The notes below the pieces were generated by a model. That model did no database searches. It saw nothing but the letters and a program-made list of their open reading frames with translations, and was not told the DNA's origin. From positions 6,361,501 to 6,425,500 of the forward strand of contig JARUPY010000539.1 of the NCBI GenBank assembly GCA_029817715.1: a stretch of DNA of 64,000 nt, in the 5' to 3' direction. The position numbers and the translations under genes are program-made. This document shows positions 35,433 to 46,860 of this stretch, piece after piece. This stretch comes from Melastoma dodecandrum (Eukaryota > Streptophyta > Magnoliopsida > Myrtales > Melastomataceae). Numbering within the stretch: position 1 is the first letter of the stretch; every line of letters begins with the position of its first letter.

Positions 35433-35918
35433 TTCATGCATGCTCTCTTAATTTCGCGTTGTCCAGGACATATCATAAGCGATCCAGAAGCTGTTCTTAT
35501 GCACATGCACCGACTAAAGAAAAGAAAAAGGAGGCTTTGAACACTAACTTGGACTAAACAAGTGCAGGGAGATGATTTTCCAGATCAAACCAAGCAGAGC
35601 GCATCACTCATATCAAACGGATCTGCTTATTCTGTAGATGTTGCAGATAGAGATGGCATGGGTGTTGAGGGGGGGATGACAGATAAAATATTCTCCTCAG
35701 CTGCACAGGACAACTACAAGACAAGGTTGATGCTACCATGCACATCCCCCCACATGTTCAAACAAAAGAGAGGGAATATGTTCACTACGCAACTACACCA
35801 AAATGCCAAACAAGAATCATCCACTTTATTTGCACGGTCTCGTTCAAATAGCCATCATTGAAACAAAGAAACTCTCAAGTACTTGATTGCAGGCAAAACA
35901 AAACTAAATTAGTAATTA
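35433..35918 (+). other. right interior of the 22-kb element, unidentified
   Basis: About 490 bases between the copia duplication and the right inverted terminus. A 99-codon open frame (35562-35861) contains SLISNGSAYSVDVADRDGMG, not recognised. It may be another captured fragment. Joined to the left flank of the copia it would continue the sequence after the captured gene. Confidence 0.35.
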
Positions 35919-36726
35919 AGTTAGTATTATTTACGCAGTTGAACTAAATGAAAACAAAATTAGTAATATGTCTAGTAAATTAGTAATAAGTTTAGAAACA
36001 AGGGTAGACAGGTAATTTCACTACATAAATAGGTTCGGAAACACTGTTCTAATTAGAAAATTTGTTAGTAAGCGCCTTCATTTTTTAGTAACTGTTTACT
36101 ACTTTTTTTAGTAAAAACAACTCAAAATTAGTAAAATTTACTAAGTGGAAGAGTTTTTTACTAAAAAAAACACAAAAATTAGTAAACAGTTACTAATTAT
36201 CGGCTTAATTTCTATAGTAAAAAGTAGTAAAATTTACTATGTTTTTTACTAATTTTGCACTGACTTTACTAAAACATTTCCGTTAGTAACGCCAACGTAG
36301 AAGTAGTAAAAAAAGTAGTAAATTTTACTCATTTTTTTACTAAAACTGGTTTGACTTTACTAAAATACGAAAAATTTTAATAAAGTCAACGCAAAATTTG
36401 TAAAAAAATGAGTAAATTTTACTACTTTTTTTACTACTTCTGCTTTGACGTTACTAACGGAAATATTTTAGTAAAGTTAGCGCAAAATTAGTAAACTTGA
36501 ACTGCTATGAACAGTAAAAAAGTAGTAAAATTTACTACCTTTTTTACTAAGTTTGCGTTGACTTTACTAAAAGTTGACCGGATTTTAGTAAATTTTACTA
36601 CATTTTTTACTAATTTTTCGTTGACTTCGTTAGTAACGGTCAACTTTTAGTAAAATTTACTAAAAAAATTTAGTATTAATTAGTAAACTACGTAACCATT
36701 ACGTGCACGTACCGTTAGCCGCTTCC
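35919..36726 (-). repeat. right terminal inverted repeat of the 22-kb element
   Basis: About 808 bases, the reverse complement of 14739-15558, ending in GTTAGCCGCTTCC at 36726. The similarity stops on the inner side at AGTTAGTATT (35919), where left and right interiors diverge. It shows the same alternating array of AGTAAAATTTACT-type palindromes. Confidence 0.88.
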
Positions 36727-36980
36727 GGGTGGGGAAAGCAACATGAACAATCATATCTTTCCGTCCCTAAAATTTCGAGCTTTTTGAAAATTAAACCTGG
36801 AGTTAAAAAATCTAAATTATTGATATTAGTTGACGAATTTTAAGTTTGACAGACTTATTTCGTAAATTATTTCACAGAAAAATATTATCGAGGAACAAAG
36901 CTTGATGTACCATACGCAAATAGACAAACTTAGAAAACACGGTTAAAGATCATAAGATATTTAATATTTTTTATTGTCTC

Positions 36981-37002
36981 CTATATACATACATACATAC
37001 AC
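36981..37002. repeat. short CATA microsatellite
   Basis: Four to five copies of ATAC/CATA just before the small Mutator-like element. Confidence 0.7.
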
Positions 37003-37026
37003 GAAAATAAATGTTTGAGATCATTA

Positions 37027-37533
37027 GAGGTTTGTACAGATTTACCGTTAGTTTTTAAAAAAATTTGCGAAAAACTGTCTAAGTTTCGTAAATTACCAAA
37101 ATACAGTCGAAGGGGCGCGTTTTGAAAATGCCCCTCTCAAATAACAAAGAGGGCGGGTTTTCAAAACCCGCCCTTCGTGTAAAATGGCCGGGGCGGGTTC
37201 TCGAAACCCGCCCCTTCAACACTATAAAAAAAAAGAGACTCTTGGAGGGCGGGTTTTGAAAACCCGCCCTTTTAATAAGTAAATCAAAAACGCTCTTCTA
37301 GCTCAGTTGGTCACTTAATCTCTTAGTTTGCAAGAGGTCTTGGGTTCGATGGGTTTTGGGAACCCGCCCCCTTCCATTTTACACGGAGGGCGTGTTCTCA
37401 AAACCTGCCCTCTTTGTTACTCCGGGGGCCGTTTTGAAAACGCGCCCCGTCGACGGGGTTTACGTAATTTATGAAACTTTAATCGTTTTTCGCGAATTTT
37501 TTTAAAAAATAACTGTTTATCCGTACAAACATC
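37027..37533. mobile_element. 507-bp Mutator-like mini-element carrying a tRNA-like segment
   Basis: Flanked by a perfect 11-base duplication TGAGATCATTA (37016-37026 and 37534-37544). The termini are inverted repeats of about 160 bases: GAGGTTTGTACAG at the left, CCGTACAAACATC at the right, with matching AAATTTGCGAAAAAC and GGGGCGCGTTTTGAAAA stretches. Inside are palindromes with arms GGGCGGGTTTT and AAAACCCGCCC (centres near 37162 and 37258) and one variant near 37203. The centre holds a tRNA-like piece (37292-37352). No coding capacity. Long termini and a 9-11-base duplication fit Mutator-like MITEs. Confidence 0.8.
37292..37352 (+). other. degenerate tRNA-like segment (A and B boxes)
   Basis: TAGCTCAGTTGG (37299-37310) matches a Pol III A box and GGGTTCGAT (37342-37350) a B box, about 32 bases apart. 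Between them CTCTT and AAGAG form a 5-bp stem around a 7-base loop, as in an anticodon arm. The acceptor and T stems do not pair properly, so it is not a functional tRNA by eye. It could come from a tRNA gene or a tRNA-derived SINE. Confidence 0.6.
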
Positions 37534-37544
37534 TGAGATCATTA

Positions 37545-38018
37545 TCATCAACTGGAGTGGGACGGGCAAGCATTGGGACAAGTCATGTCTGATCTTTGTC
37601 GGAGAAGAAATAGTCGGAATGTTTCCGCGGCCGGTGCGGCAGCACCTTAAACGAAGAGCATGTCTTGGACGGACAAAAAGTGTCGTGTAATAGATAAAGA
37701 CGGCATTTAATATCTGCACTGAGGGGATCAAATATTCGCGAAGGAATTAAAAAATTAATCCAAACGGCGCAAGGAATCATGGCGTCAGTCACACACACAC
37801 ACAGAAGAGCGTAAGGCCTGAAGACTAGTACTGCCCGGCCCGTCATTTTTTCCGACACTCTCTTCTTCTTATGTTTCCGGTTTTACGGCTCCCCAGTTAA
37901 ATCGTATAAATAAATACCACCGGCCCTCCCCTCTTCTTCGTCTTTCATCCCTCCTCCTCCTCCAAAAGCCCCCAAGGGGTATCAGAATCTTGGATCGGGG
38001 AGGGATCTGCTCTTTCCC
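37545..38018. promoter_or_regulatory. upstream region and 5-prime leader of the TBC gene
   Basis: About 470 bases between the mini-element duplication and the TBC start codon. A CA run lies at 37791-37802, TCGTATAAATAAATACC (TATA-like) at 37902-37918, and a CT-rich leader follows (CCTCCTCCTCC). The box is 101 bases before the ATG, a plausible core promoter. Confidence 0.5.
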
Positions 38019-41000
38019 ATGAAGGCCGCCCCCAGGGCTGTCGGGCTCGGCCCCATCGTCACCCTCGACAACAAGCGGTAACAAGCGACCCTCCCTCTCC
38101 TCCACGTGCCCCTCATTTGTCGTTTCTCTCGTCCTGTCCGCTTCCGAATCCTTGGCGTCCGCTGTCCTTCTCTGGACTGAAGGAAGTCGTGCGCGCGTGG
38201 TGGATCGGGATCCATCTTTGACTCCTCGTTGACCGCCTCCATTTTCTTTCTTTGTTACCCGACTGGAATCGAGGCTTCGGTTTGGGCCTATCGAGCGCCG
38301 GAGGGAGCCGTTTTGTACTCAGTGTGTGTGGTCGGTGAATCTGAGGTTGTCGTCGTGATCGGATTTCGTCTTTTCCTTTACCTCTCTTCTTTTTTGTATG
38401 AAGTATGGGGAGCGGAGTCGGATGTTGTGGATCGAGATCAGAGTGCCCTGCATTTTCTTGGCTTTTGTATGCAATGGCAGCCTTTTTTTTTAACCATTTT
38501 TTCTTTATATGATGGGTGCGAGTTTTTTTTCCCCATTTGGCAGGGACGCGTACGGCTTTGCCGTGAGACCTCAGCACGTGCAGAGATATCGGGAATATGC
38601 CAACATTTACAAGGTCCCTCTTTCTAATTCATGCTCGCCCTTGCATCAGTTCAGCAGCTTGAGTTGGTTGCCTTTGACTTACTAGTTTATCTGAATGCTT
38701 GTGTTTCTAGCTTTTATTGGGTCGATCTTTGGGAAGCCCAGACCAGTTGGGTGAAGTTTTGACGTTACTGATTTCGCAAAAATGTTCGTCATTTAGGAAG
38801 AAGAGGAAGAAAGATCGGGGAGGTGGGAGAGCTTTCTGCAACGTCAAGCAGAGGGGGAACTGGCTCAGCTTCCGACTGGGAATGGAGTAGCATCAGAATC
38901 AGATGGCAGTATCTCGTCGTCCATTACCTGGAAGCAAGAAGAAAATGGGGATTCAAGCAGTGGCGATGGACCGAGGGAGTCCGAGTATCGAAATCCTGAC
39001 ACTGGAAATCATGTTGAAGATGGGAACAAGGAAGAGTCGGTTGTCGAGAAGGAGCATCGAGTCCATCGGATCCAAATATGGACCGAGATTAGGCCATCTC
39101 TTCAAAGGATTGAAGAAATGATGAGCACCCGTGTAAAGAAAAAGAGTCGTGCTTCTAAAAACGGAAAATCGGCAGAGGGGCCTGGATCCCTAAAAGCTGC
39201 AGTTGGGGAGGACTCAGAGGACGAGTTTTATGATGTGGAGAAGTCAGAGTCTTCAGAACAAACTCATGACACTACATCTCATGATAGCGCAAATTCCCAG
39301 ACACCGGAAGGTATGACAGAGGCCTTTTCTCTCGAATCTTTATACCCCTGGAAAGAAGAGCTTGAAGTCATGGTTCGTGGAGGAGTACCAATGGCTCTAA
39401 GGGGAGAGGTATTTGTTTTTTACCTTGTAACTCTAGTTTCTGCCACGGCCGTTAACTTTATTTTTTTTCATAAATAAAATCCAGTTCACCATCTGAGTGC
39501 ATTTTTAGTTGTGGAAAGCTTTTGTCGGTGCAAAGCCACGTTGGGTGAAGGACTATTACAAAGAACTATTGGCAGCCGGAGGTAATTCAGGAAGTTCTGC
39601 TCAAGACAAGACCTCACAATCTGATGATACGAAGGACTTGATTGCTGACTCTGTATGTATACCTGAAAAATGGAAAGGACAGATTGAAAAGGTTCATTAT
39701 CAATACTCATTATAATGTGTCATCACTGCTATCGTTTCCAATAAGGTATGCCAAATAACCTGCTTTCATTTTAATGCAGGATTTGCCTCGAACATTTCCT
39801 GGTCATCCCGCGCTTGATGAGGACGGTAGAAATGCTTTGAGGCGATTGCTGACAGCATATGCTCGTCACAACCCATCTGTGGGGTATTGTCAGGTTTGAC
39901 TGCTGATGCAATATGTGCTTCATGTGATAACTGTTGGCAATTCAAAGCGACTGGCTGTCAACTAATCCCGACTTGATTTTGTTGGACCTGTTCCAGGCAA
40001 TGAACTTTTTCGCTGGGCTACTGCTTCTGCTGATGCCTGAAGAAAATGCCTTCTGGTAAATTGTACAAGATGCTCTGATCTTAAATTTTCTTTCTTAGCA
40101 TTTTTGGAACTGCATGTTTGACTTAACATAAATGAGAAAAGCACCTGGAATTGCTAGTGTAGTTACTGCACAGTGTACTATATATGCAGGACCTTAGTGG
40201 GCATTCTTGATGATTACTTTGACGGGTATTATTCTGAGGAAATGATTGAATCTCAGGTATCATTTACGGCATCTTTGCTTACTTCGCATTACTATTGTAA
40301 TTTGGAAATATTATCTTATACCTCACCTGTTCCTTTTTTGACGTTGTTAGGTCGACCAGCTTGTTTTTGAAGAGTGGGTGCGAGAGAGATTTCCCAAATT
40401 AGGTTCTTTTCAAGGATTATGATTCTTGTGAATGTTCTACTCTCACAACTTCTTTTGTATTTCTGAAATCATCCTCTTCTTTTGAGCAGTGAACCATCTC
40501 GACTTCCTTGGGGTGCAGATTGCATGGGTTACAGGACCGTGGTTCTTGTCCATTTTCATGAACATGCTACCCTGGGAAAGTGGTCAGGTTTTATGCTATG
40601 AATCTGATTTGTCTACATTTCCATGAAGGACTTGCTCTGTCTTTTCTTCATGCTTGATTATTGTGCATAATATGTATTTTTTTTATAATAGCTTATGTAT
40701 TATGTTGGTTTATCTCACCTTTGCGCCCCGAAAATTTTCAGTTCTTCGAGTTTGGGATGTGCTCTTGTTTGAAGGGAACAGAGTCATGCTATTCCGGACT
40801 GCGGTTGCTTTAATGGAGTTATATGGTATGGGAATAAACAAATGAAACAACAATCATGAAGATCCATCCATCAAATGCAGAACTTAATTTGTTGTAGCTT
40901 CCTGGCAGGCCCTGCTCTTGTAACGACTAAGGATGCTGGAGATGCAGTCACGTTGTTGCAGTCATTGGCTGGATCCACATTTGACAGTAGCCAGCTTGTT

Positions 41001-43458
41001 CTGACAGCTTGCATGGGTTACCAAAATGTACATGAAAAGAGATTAGAAGAGTTGAGAAATAAGCATCGAGATGCTGTGATAGAGGCTATTGAGGAACGAT
41101 CTAAGGGTCTTCAAGCCTGGAGGGATTCGCAGGGTCTTGCATCAAAGCTATATGGGTTCAAGCATGGCAACAAATCTCTTTTAATGGAAGCAGATAAAGC
41201 AGGAGCTACAGCTGATTCTCAGGCAAACGGTGATTTATCCAGATCAGACTCTGAGTCAGCAAATGCAGTGGGATTTGTAATCAGTCTAACAGGAGATGCT
41301 GAAATTGATTCAGTTCCAGATCGTCAAGGCCAGGTACTTTGAATTATTCTCTGCTTTTATGACGTTTCTCTTTCGTTGAGTTTGTAAATATTTGCTACTA
41401 GTTATCTTCTTGTAGTTATAAGATTGACACCCTTACATTGATGTCCTATCATGACTTTTTTCTTTTCAAGTATATACATGGTCTTTTATTAGGACATTGA
41501 CTGAGCCTGCTCACTGCATTCTTCATATCACTGTGGACGAAATTATGTATGAACTGTTTGATTAATTATTGGGGTAGTTATATGTGGGCCTTATCGAGCA
41601 TGCGTAGCTGATTATTGACATTGCTCTTACCAATTGAATTGCAGGACATTACATTTACTAGTTATTGGTCATCTTGTTTAATGGTTCCAAGCAATCAATG
41701 TTGTGACAAATATGCACGAATGATTGTCCTTTTGCATTCATTATCATTACATTATTTTCTGGCTAATGAGGGGGGATGACAGCATACTTTCGACACACAA
41801 TAAGCTTTGACCTATGGCCTGCAGGTGGCATGGTTGAAGGGTGAGCTATGCACATTGATGGAGGAGAAAAGATCAGCTATTCTTAGGTTAGAACTTTATC
41901 GATGAAATTGAATATTCTGAGCAGAAATTTGAGATGCTGTTTTTTCAAGTGACAATGGTTATTCTCGAATGAAATCTTTGCAGATATGTTTTTCACTCCA
42001 ATTATACTCATGCTTATATGAGAATCACCTACAATTTATTACGGACATGGCAGAGACTAGTTGGATACCAGGCTGTCATGATCTTCATCCAGATGTGAAA
42101 ACGTATTGCGAGCCCTTACTTCTGTATCTGGGCTAATGTTGTGTGCCTTTTCTTTTCTTCTTAGATCCGAGGAGCTAGAGATAGCCTTAATGGAGATGGT
42201 CCAACAGGATAATCGACGTCAATTGAGCGCGATGGTACACTTTTGTGTTACTGGAGCTTTAATATCTAACATTTGGATATCTGCCTTTTTCCATCCTTGA
42301 CGGAGGAAGAAATATTTTTGGCTTGTAAATAACAGTGTCAAATATTCTTTGCTTAGTCCATTCTCCCTATAAATATCCATGTTCTGTTGGCGGAACTTAT
42401 TTTATGCTGTGAACACGAGATAGCTTTAAGAGCATTGGCTGACATTTTAGGTGGAAAGGCTGGAGCAAGAAGTTGCTGAACTTCGACAGTTACTCTCTGA
42501 TAAGCAGGAACAAGAAAGTGCAATGCTTCAGGTTCTCGCTGCTCGAGATAATTCACTAGTTGTTAACCTTTAAGAATTACCTCCAGGCAATACAAAAGAT
42601 TTCTGTTACCTTTTAAGGTCTTAATGAGGGTTGAACAAGAGCAGCGAGTCACAGAAGATGCTCGGCGATTTGCAGAACAAGACGCTGCTGCACAAAGATA
42701 TGCTGCTCAAGTGCTTCAGGTAGAAACTATGTCGAAGTTTTTATTCTTCACAAAGTCATGCCTCAGATTAATTAGACCATCGACCTTTGTTGCAGGAAAA
42801 GTATGAAGAGGCTGTTGCACAAGTGGCGGAGATGAAGAAGAGAGCTATTATGGCAGAATCGATGCTGGAGGCTACCTTGCAGTATGAATCCAGCCAAGTT
42901 AAAGCTATACCTTCTCCCAAGTAGTAACAGTTTTTTGTAAGGGGGCGTTGAATAAGTTAAAGCTATATCTTTGTTGCTGCCTTATCCTCCCGGAAAACAC
43001 TACATTTCTTTACATCCAGTCAAAGCTCCCTATAGTCGTTTTCGTTCTCCACCTGGTTAGGGATGAAATGCAATTTTTATTTCTTGCTAGATCTCCACAT
43101 CCGGATTCCCAATTACGCAGTAGTCAAGAGGCCCTGCAAGAACCCCAGAGGAAGATAAGCATTCTAAGCCGACCCTTTGCCCTTGGCTGGAGAGACCGCA
43201 ACAAGGTAAAGTTGCCAGTTAAAGCGGAATATAGATGCAGGATGCAAATACCATCTGGAAGTGCATGTACGAAGTACTATAATCTTTTCTCGTCTGATTG
43301 ATGATGGTCGTGCTTTGGTTACTTGGATACATCAGGCCAAAGTGGACGACCACCCGGCTGAAGTCAAGACGCCCAGCGAGACTCCGATCCCTGTCCCTCA
43401 AGAAACACAAACAAATGGGATCGAAAAGCAAGATAACGATCAAGGGTCATTGGGTTAA
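38019..43458 (+). CDS. TBC/Rab-GAP domain protein
   Basis: Eighteen GT-AG exons read in phase: 38019-38077, 38544-38613, 38797-39408, 39509-39691, 39780-39893, 39997-40055, 40190-40256, 40351-40402, 40490-40582, 40742-40825, 40909-41333, 41825-41886, 42165-42234, 42451-42531, 42618-42719, 42796-42920, 43091-43205 and 43336-43458, giving 831 residues. The TBC domain starts in exon 3 (VMVRGGVPMALRGE) and has both catalytic fingers: Arg in LPRTFPGHP (exon 5) and Gln in SVGYCQAMNFFAG. The C-terminus is coiled coil (VERLEQEVAELRQLL and EQRVTEDARRFAEQ). It should stimulate GTP hydrolysis by a Rab GTPase in membrane traffic, of the plant Ypt/RabGAP gyp1p-like group; the Rab target is unknown. An apparent TAG after exon 16 is removed by the intron starting GTAG. 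No frame break was seen. Confidence 0.92.
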
Positions 43459-43901
43459 ATTCTGGGAAGTTTCATTGGAGAAGTCACGCAAACTCTTTCC
43501 CGGGGGTTCTAGCACTCATCGTCACAGTATATATCTCTACCCCACTTAAACACCAGAGCACATAAGGATACTGCTGAAGCTCTCGGACCGGCAATTCGAG
43601 AAAGCATATCTTATTTGTCCAGTCCCTTTGTGAGATATGTATTCAAGGATTCGTTTGTTCTTTAATCATGAAATAATCACTAGGCTGTAATCTGAGAGAC
43701 TCGTATAAATACAGAGATGGGAATGATGTGAATTACCCAGTAAAGTAATTTATAGACGTTGGATGTTCCTTTTTGTAAGAGTTGAGGAAAAAACTATGTG
43801 ACATAAGAGAAAAACGTTCATCCGGCGTATTCCGCTAGGAACTCATTACAGGAGATGCACGAAGCCAAAAAATCCAGCAGAAGGATCATGAAATTTAGAT
43901 T

Positions 43902-45761
43902 TTAGAGTTCTCTCCTTTTCCGGGGAGTTGAGCAGTTGGAACTGGTGCCCCCGCCCTGGAGAGAATCTGAGTCGTACTTCTGGGATGCCAGGTAAGATAG
44001 GGCAGTCACTACGTCCGCTATTACTGGCCTCATGTTGGGCTGCTCCTGCACACACATCGCAGCCACTGCCAGTGCCTGGTACAAGCCTCTTGCTGGGTAG
44101 CGACCGTGTAGTGATGGGTCTGCCATCTGGGCAAACTTCCTTCTGTCCCTAAATAAGGGTCGAGCCTGAAATATGATCCACGGTTATCGGTTTGTGAATA
44201 ATCTTGGAAGTGCAATAAGAAGGAATGTAACGTGTGCTGTTTTACCCATGCCACCAGATTATGTTCTCCGGCAGCTCTTGAGTTATCGATCGCTTTTCTC
44301 CCCGTGATGATTTCCAGAAGAACCACCCCGAAGCTGTAGACATCAGACTTGAGTGTGAGCTGGCCAGTCATTGCATATTCCGGCGCACAGTAACCGTAGG
44401 TCCCCATTACTCTGGTAGAGACATGAGTCTTGTCCCCGACCGGACCCAATTTCGCCAAACCAAAATCAGATAACTTTGGATGATAGCCTTCATCCAGCAG
44501 GATGTTCGAGCATTTCAAGTCACGGTATATGACGGGGGGATTGGCCTTGTCATGTAGATATTCCAGACCCTTAGCTGCACCTGCAGCTACCTTCATTCTT
44601 GTGTTCCAGTCAAGTGGTTGTTTATCTGGTGCTAGATCTGTTCAAAAGCAGACAAGCATGGGTAATACTTCGGGTCAATAACAGACAGGTTACTCAACGG
44701 CACAACAACGATACCAAGAATGCTGGAAAACATCCACAAGATTTAGTGCTGGGAACTATCCGGTTTACCATGTAAGTGGTCTTCCAAAGAACCCAAAGGC
44801 ATAAATTCATAGACCAAAAGCCTTTGATCCCCGTCGGCACAGTAACCGATCAAGTTTACGAGGTTCGGATGGTGAAGCAAGCTCAGCATCAACACTTCGA
44901 CCAGAAATTCTCGGTTCCCTTGCAATCCGTTCCTATCGAGTTGCTTAATGGCAACAACCTAAGGAGAAAAGCATGGAAACGGCTTTTAGCATGAGAATGT
45001 AATGCAATAAAACTTCCAAAGCAATCTTAAGAAACCTGATTGGTTGTCTCCAGTCGCCCTTTGTATACTCGCCCGAAACCGCCTTCTCCCAATAGGTAGT
45101 CGGCACGGAAATTTTTCGTCGCCGCAGCCAGTTCACGGAATGTAAACGTGTGAGCTCCACCAATACGACCAGATCCGCAGTCATTTGAACCCTCCTCCTT
45201 TACATATAAGGCCGGTTTAACCTTCAGCTTATCTGACACAAAAAAGAAAACAGCTAAGGATATCATCCAATGCATTTGGCAAAGACCCCAAGAGTCCCAA
45301 ATACATACAGATTGTCATGCATTCAATGAATCGAAAGGAAACCAGTAATACACATTGCAATTCGCTCAATGATTACAATTCGCTGCAGGCTAACACAATC
45401 TGTTACGGGCCTGGGATTCGTAGGAGGATTATCCAGACATAACATCTCATAATGAGCAGACCCAGGTCTAAAATCTCACCCTTGGGCATTTGCAGATCTA
45501 ATAACCCCCATAAAGCAACCACTGACATCTCCCAGTCCTACACCCAGACCCCCAACCCACTAGAGGAAAACGATCAAAGGATTTGGCCAACTGAGAACCC
45601 AACAAATAATCACTCAAAGAGGGGGGAAAATCAGGGCATTCATTCCCAGGAGCTGGTTCCAGAGCCATACCCAGCCCAGATTGGATCTGCCTGTCCCTGG
45701 CGACACTCCTCTTACTCTGCCCGGATCTTCCGGAACAGTCGGAGCAAAGGAACCAACCCAT
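43902..45761 (-). CDS. PBS1-like receptor-like cytoplasmic kinase (RLCK VII)
   Basis: Five minus-strand exons, 45761-45671, 45232-45036, 44958-44769, 44637-44246 and 44165-43902, join in phase to 377 residues. The start was chosen because [14 protein letters not shown] carries an N-myristoylation Gly and nearby Cys, the membrane anchor of this family; an upstream in-frame Met would bury it. The kinase has [26 protein letters not shown], catalytic [11 protein letters not shown], and the activation segment [23 protein letters not shown]1/PBL kinases act at the plasma membrane downstream of pattern receptors. The GDK in the activation loop matches the cleavage motif of the bacterial protease AvrPphB in Arabidopsis PBS1, with Thr for Ser after the cut. 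Subfamily VII members near PBL27 share this Thr, but the C-terminal tail here is short. Confidence 0.92.
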
Positions 45762-45899
45762 CCCTCGTCCCTCTTCCCTGGGCAGGAAAAAAATCAAATC
45801 TTTCCGCAGAACCCTGAACCCCAGAAACGAGAGAAGTAGAGAGATTGTCTTCGAACAGCTACCAACCAACAACAACAACAACAAGCAACAAGCGAATCT

Positions 45900-46860
45900 T
45901 GCGCCGCTTCGGACAGGGAAGTGTTTTTTTTTTTTTTTTTGGGTCTGTGTTTGTCATAAAAAGATGAAACAAAAGAAGGGAAAAGTAAAAGAAAAGGAAG
46001 AAATAAGACTTGAACAATTAAAATAATCGAGTTTCCATTTTTACCAACATTATAAACTAACAATTGAACATGCTATGATGCCATTTACATCTCTTCACGT
46101 ATTGTTTGGGATTGATGAGGAGGACACACGACAGACTAAGACTATTATTTGTTTGTTACTTGTTCAAAATTTTGAATATAAATTAAATAAATTTCCATTT
46201 TGGGTTTGGAATCTCTGAAGTATTTGGGCTTCATTATGGGTCAACATTTTAAAGAGTAACCAAAATCGCATAACAAGTCCAAACCCAATCATGAGCACGT
46301 GCAGGCCCAAAAAAGAAGCCCCTTCTTATCATACCGTGGATACTCTTCGGCTCCCTCTCCTTCTTTGGGAATGTCATCGGCAGTACGGCCGAGCCAGAGC
46401 TTGCGAATTTCACTGTCAGGCAAGGACTTATGCAGCTGAACTGTTTTGGAAATAACAGTGGCTTGGCTACCTCCAAGGAGATGATCCCAATGACGAGCCT
46501 CTCCTGGTGCACCTCGGAGGATATCACTCAGGAAGAATCGCAGCAATTCCCCAATCAGAAGATCCAAACTTGGAAGAAGCAGAAGAACAACCGTGTCCAA
46601 AGTGTTCGGGTAACGAAGACAGCAGAATGCGAAACAGCCAACCGGGTCGCCATAAAAGCCTTTGCGAAGCATTAGGACACGAAGTAAGGAACCGGGTTGT
46701 CGGGAATCCCACGGAACAGCCCTGAAAGGGGAGACCTTTGAAGTGGCTGTAGGGGATCAACTGCGCTAAGCTCACCAACCTTCATCTGGAGAAACTTCTT
46801 TTGCCACGTGAAATACGATTACGAATTGGAATCGATGTATTTTGTTATGCGGTTTATTAT
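45900..46860. other. intergenic with an unrecognised gene-like stretch
   Basis: Poly-T at about 45923-45940, then AT-rich sequence. At 46240-46790 overlapping minus-strand frames give repeated partial matches to ordinary protein composition (for example LWLGRTADDIPKEGEGAEEY), but two frames are mixed and I recognise no family. It may be another decayed gene scrap. Confidence 0.3.

Larger units (their letters stand above)
14739..36726. mobile_element. 22-kb Mutator-like (Pack-MULE type) element with nested insertions
   Basis: The ends are long inverted repeats: 14739-15558 starts GGAAGCGGCTAACGGTACGT, and 35919-36726 ends with the complement. The flanking 9-mers are TGGTGGGGA (14730-14738) and GGGTGGGGA (36727-36735), 8 of 9 identical, the duplication size typical of Mutator-like elements. 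Without the nested copia the element would be about 4.5 kb. Its own interior holds a captured host-gene fragment (16030-17488) and unidentified coding scraps; no transposase was seen, so it would be non-autonomous. The copia insertion at 17937-35427 accounts for most of the length. The superfamily call rests on duplication length, long termini and gene capture rather than on a transposase, so it is an inference. Confidence 0.8.

Noticed and set aside
14739..36726. hAT or CACTA assignment of the outer element
   Set aside because: CACTA ends and 3-bp duplications are absent. hAT uses 8-bp duplications and short termini; a 9-mer with 0.8-kb termini fits Mutator-like better, though an 8-base GGTGGGGA match alone cannot exclude hAT.
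36961..37010. CRISPR-like or other regular spaced repeats
   Set aside because: Only a CATA microsatellite; nothing CRISPR-like occurs in this eukaryotic window.
37292..37365. Functional tRNA gene
   Set aside because: A and B boxes and one stem are present, but the acceptor and T stems do not pair and the position of the anticodon-loop U is wrong. Kept only as tRNA-like.
42900..42924. TAG at 42922 as the true end of the TBC gene
   Set aside because: The TAG lies in a GTAG donor; the next exons (43091 and 43336) continue in phase with family-like RKISILSRPFALGWRDRNK.
46240..46790. Novel gene in overlapping minus-strand frames
   Set aside because: Two frames give equally long ORFs, no splice structure or family resemblance was found, and it lies beside pseudogenes.
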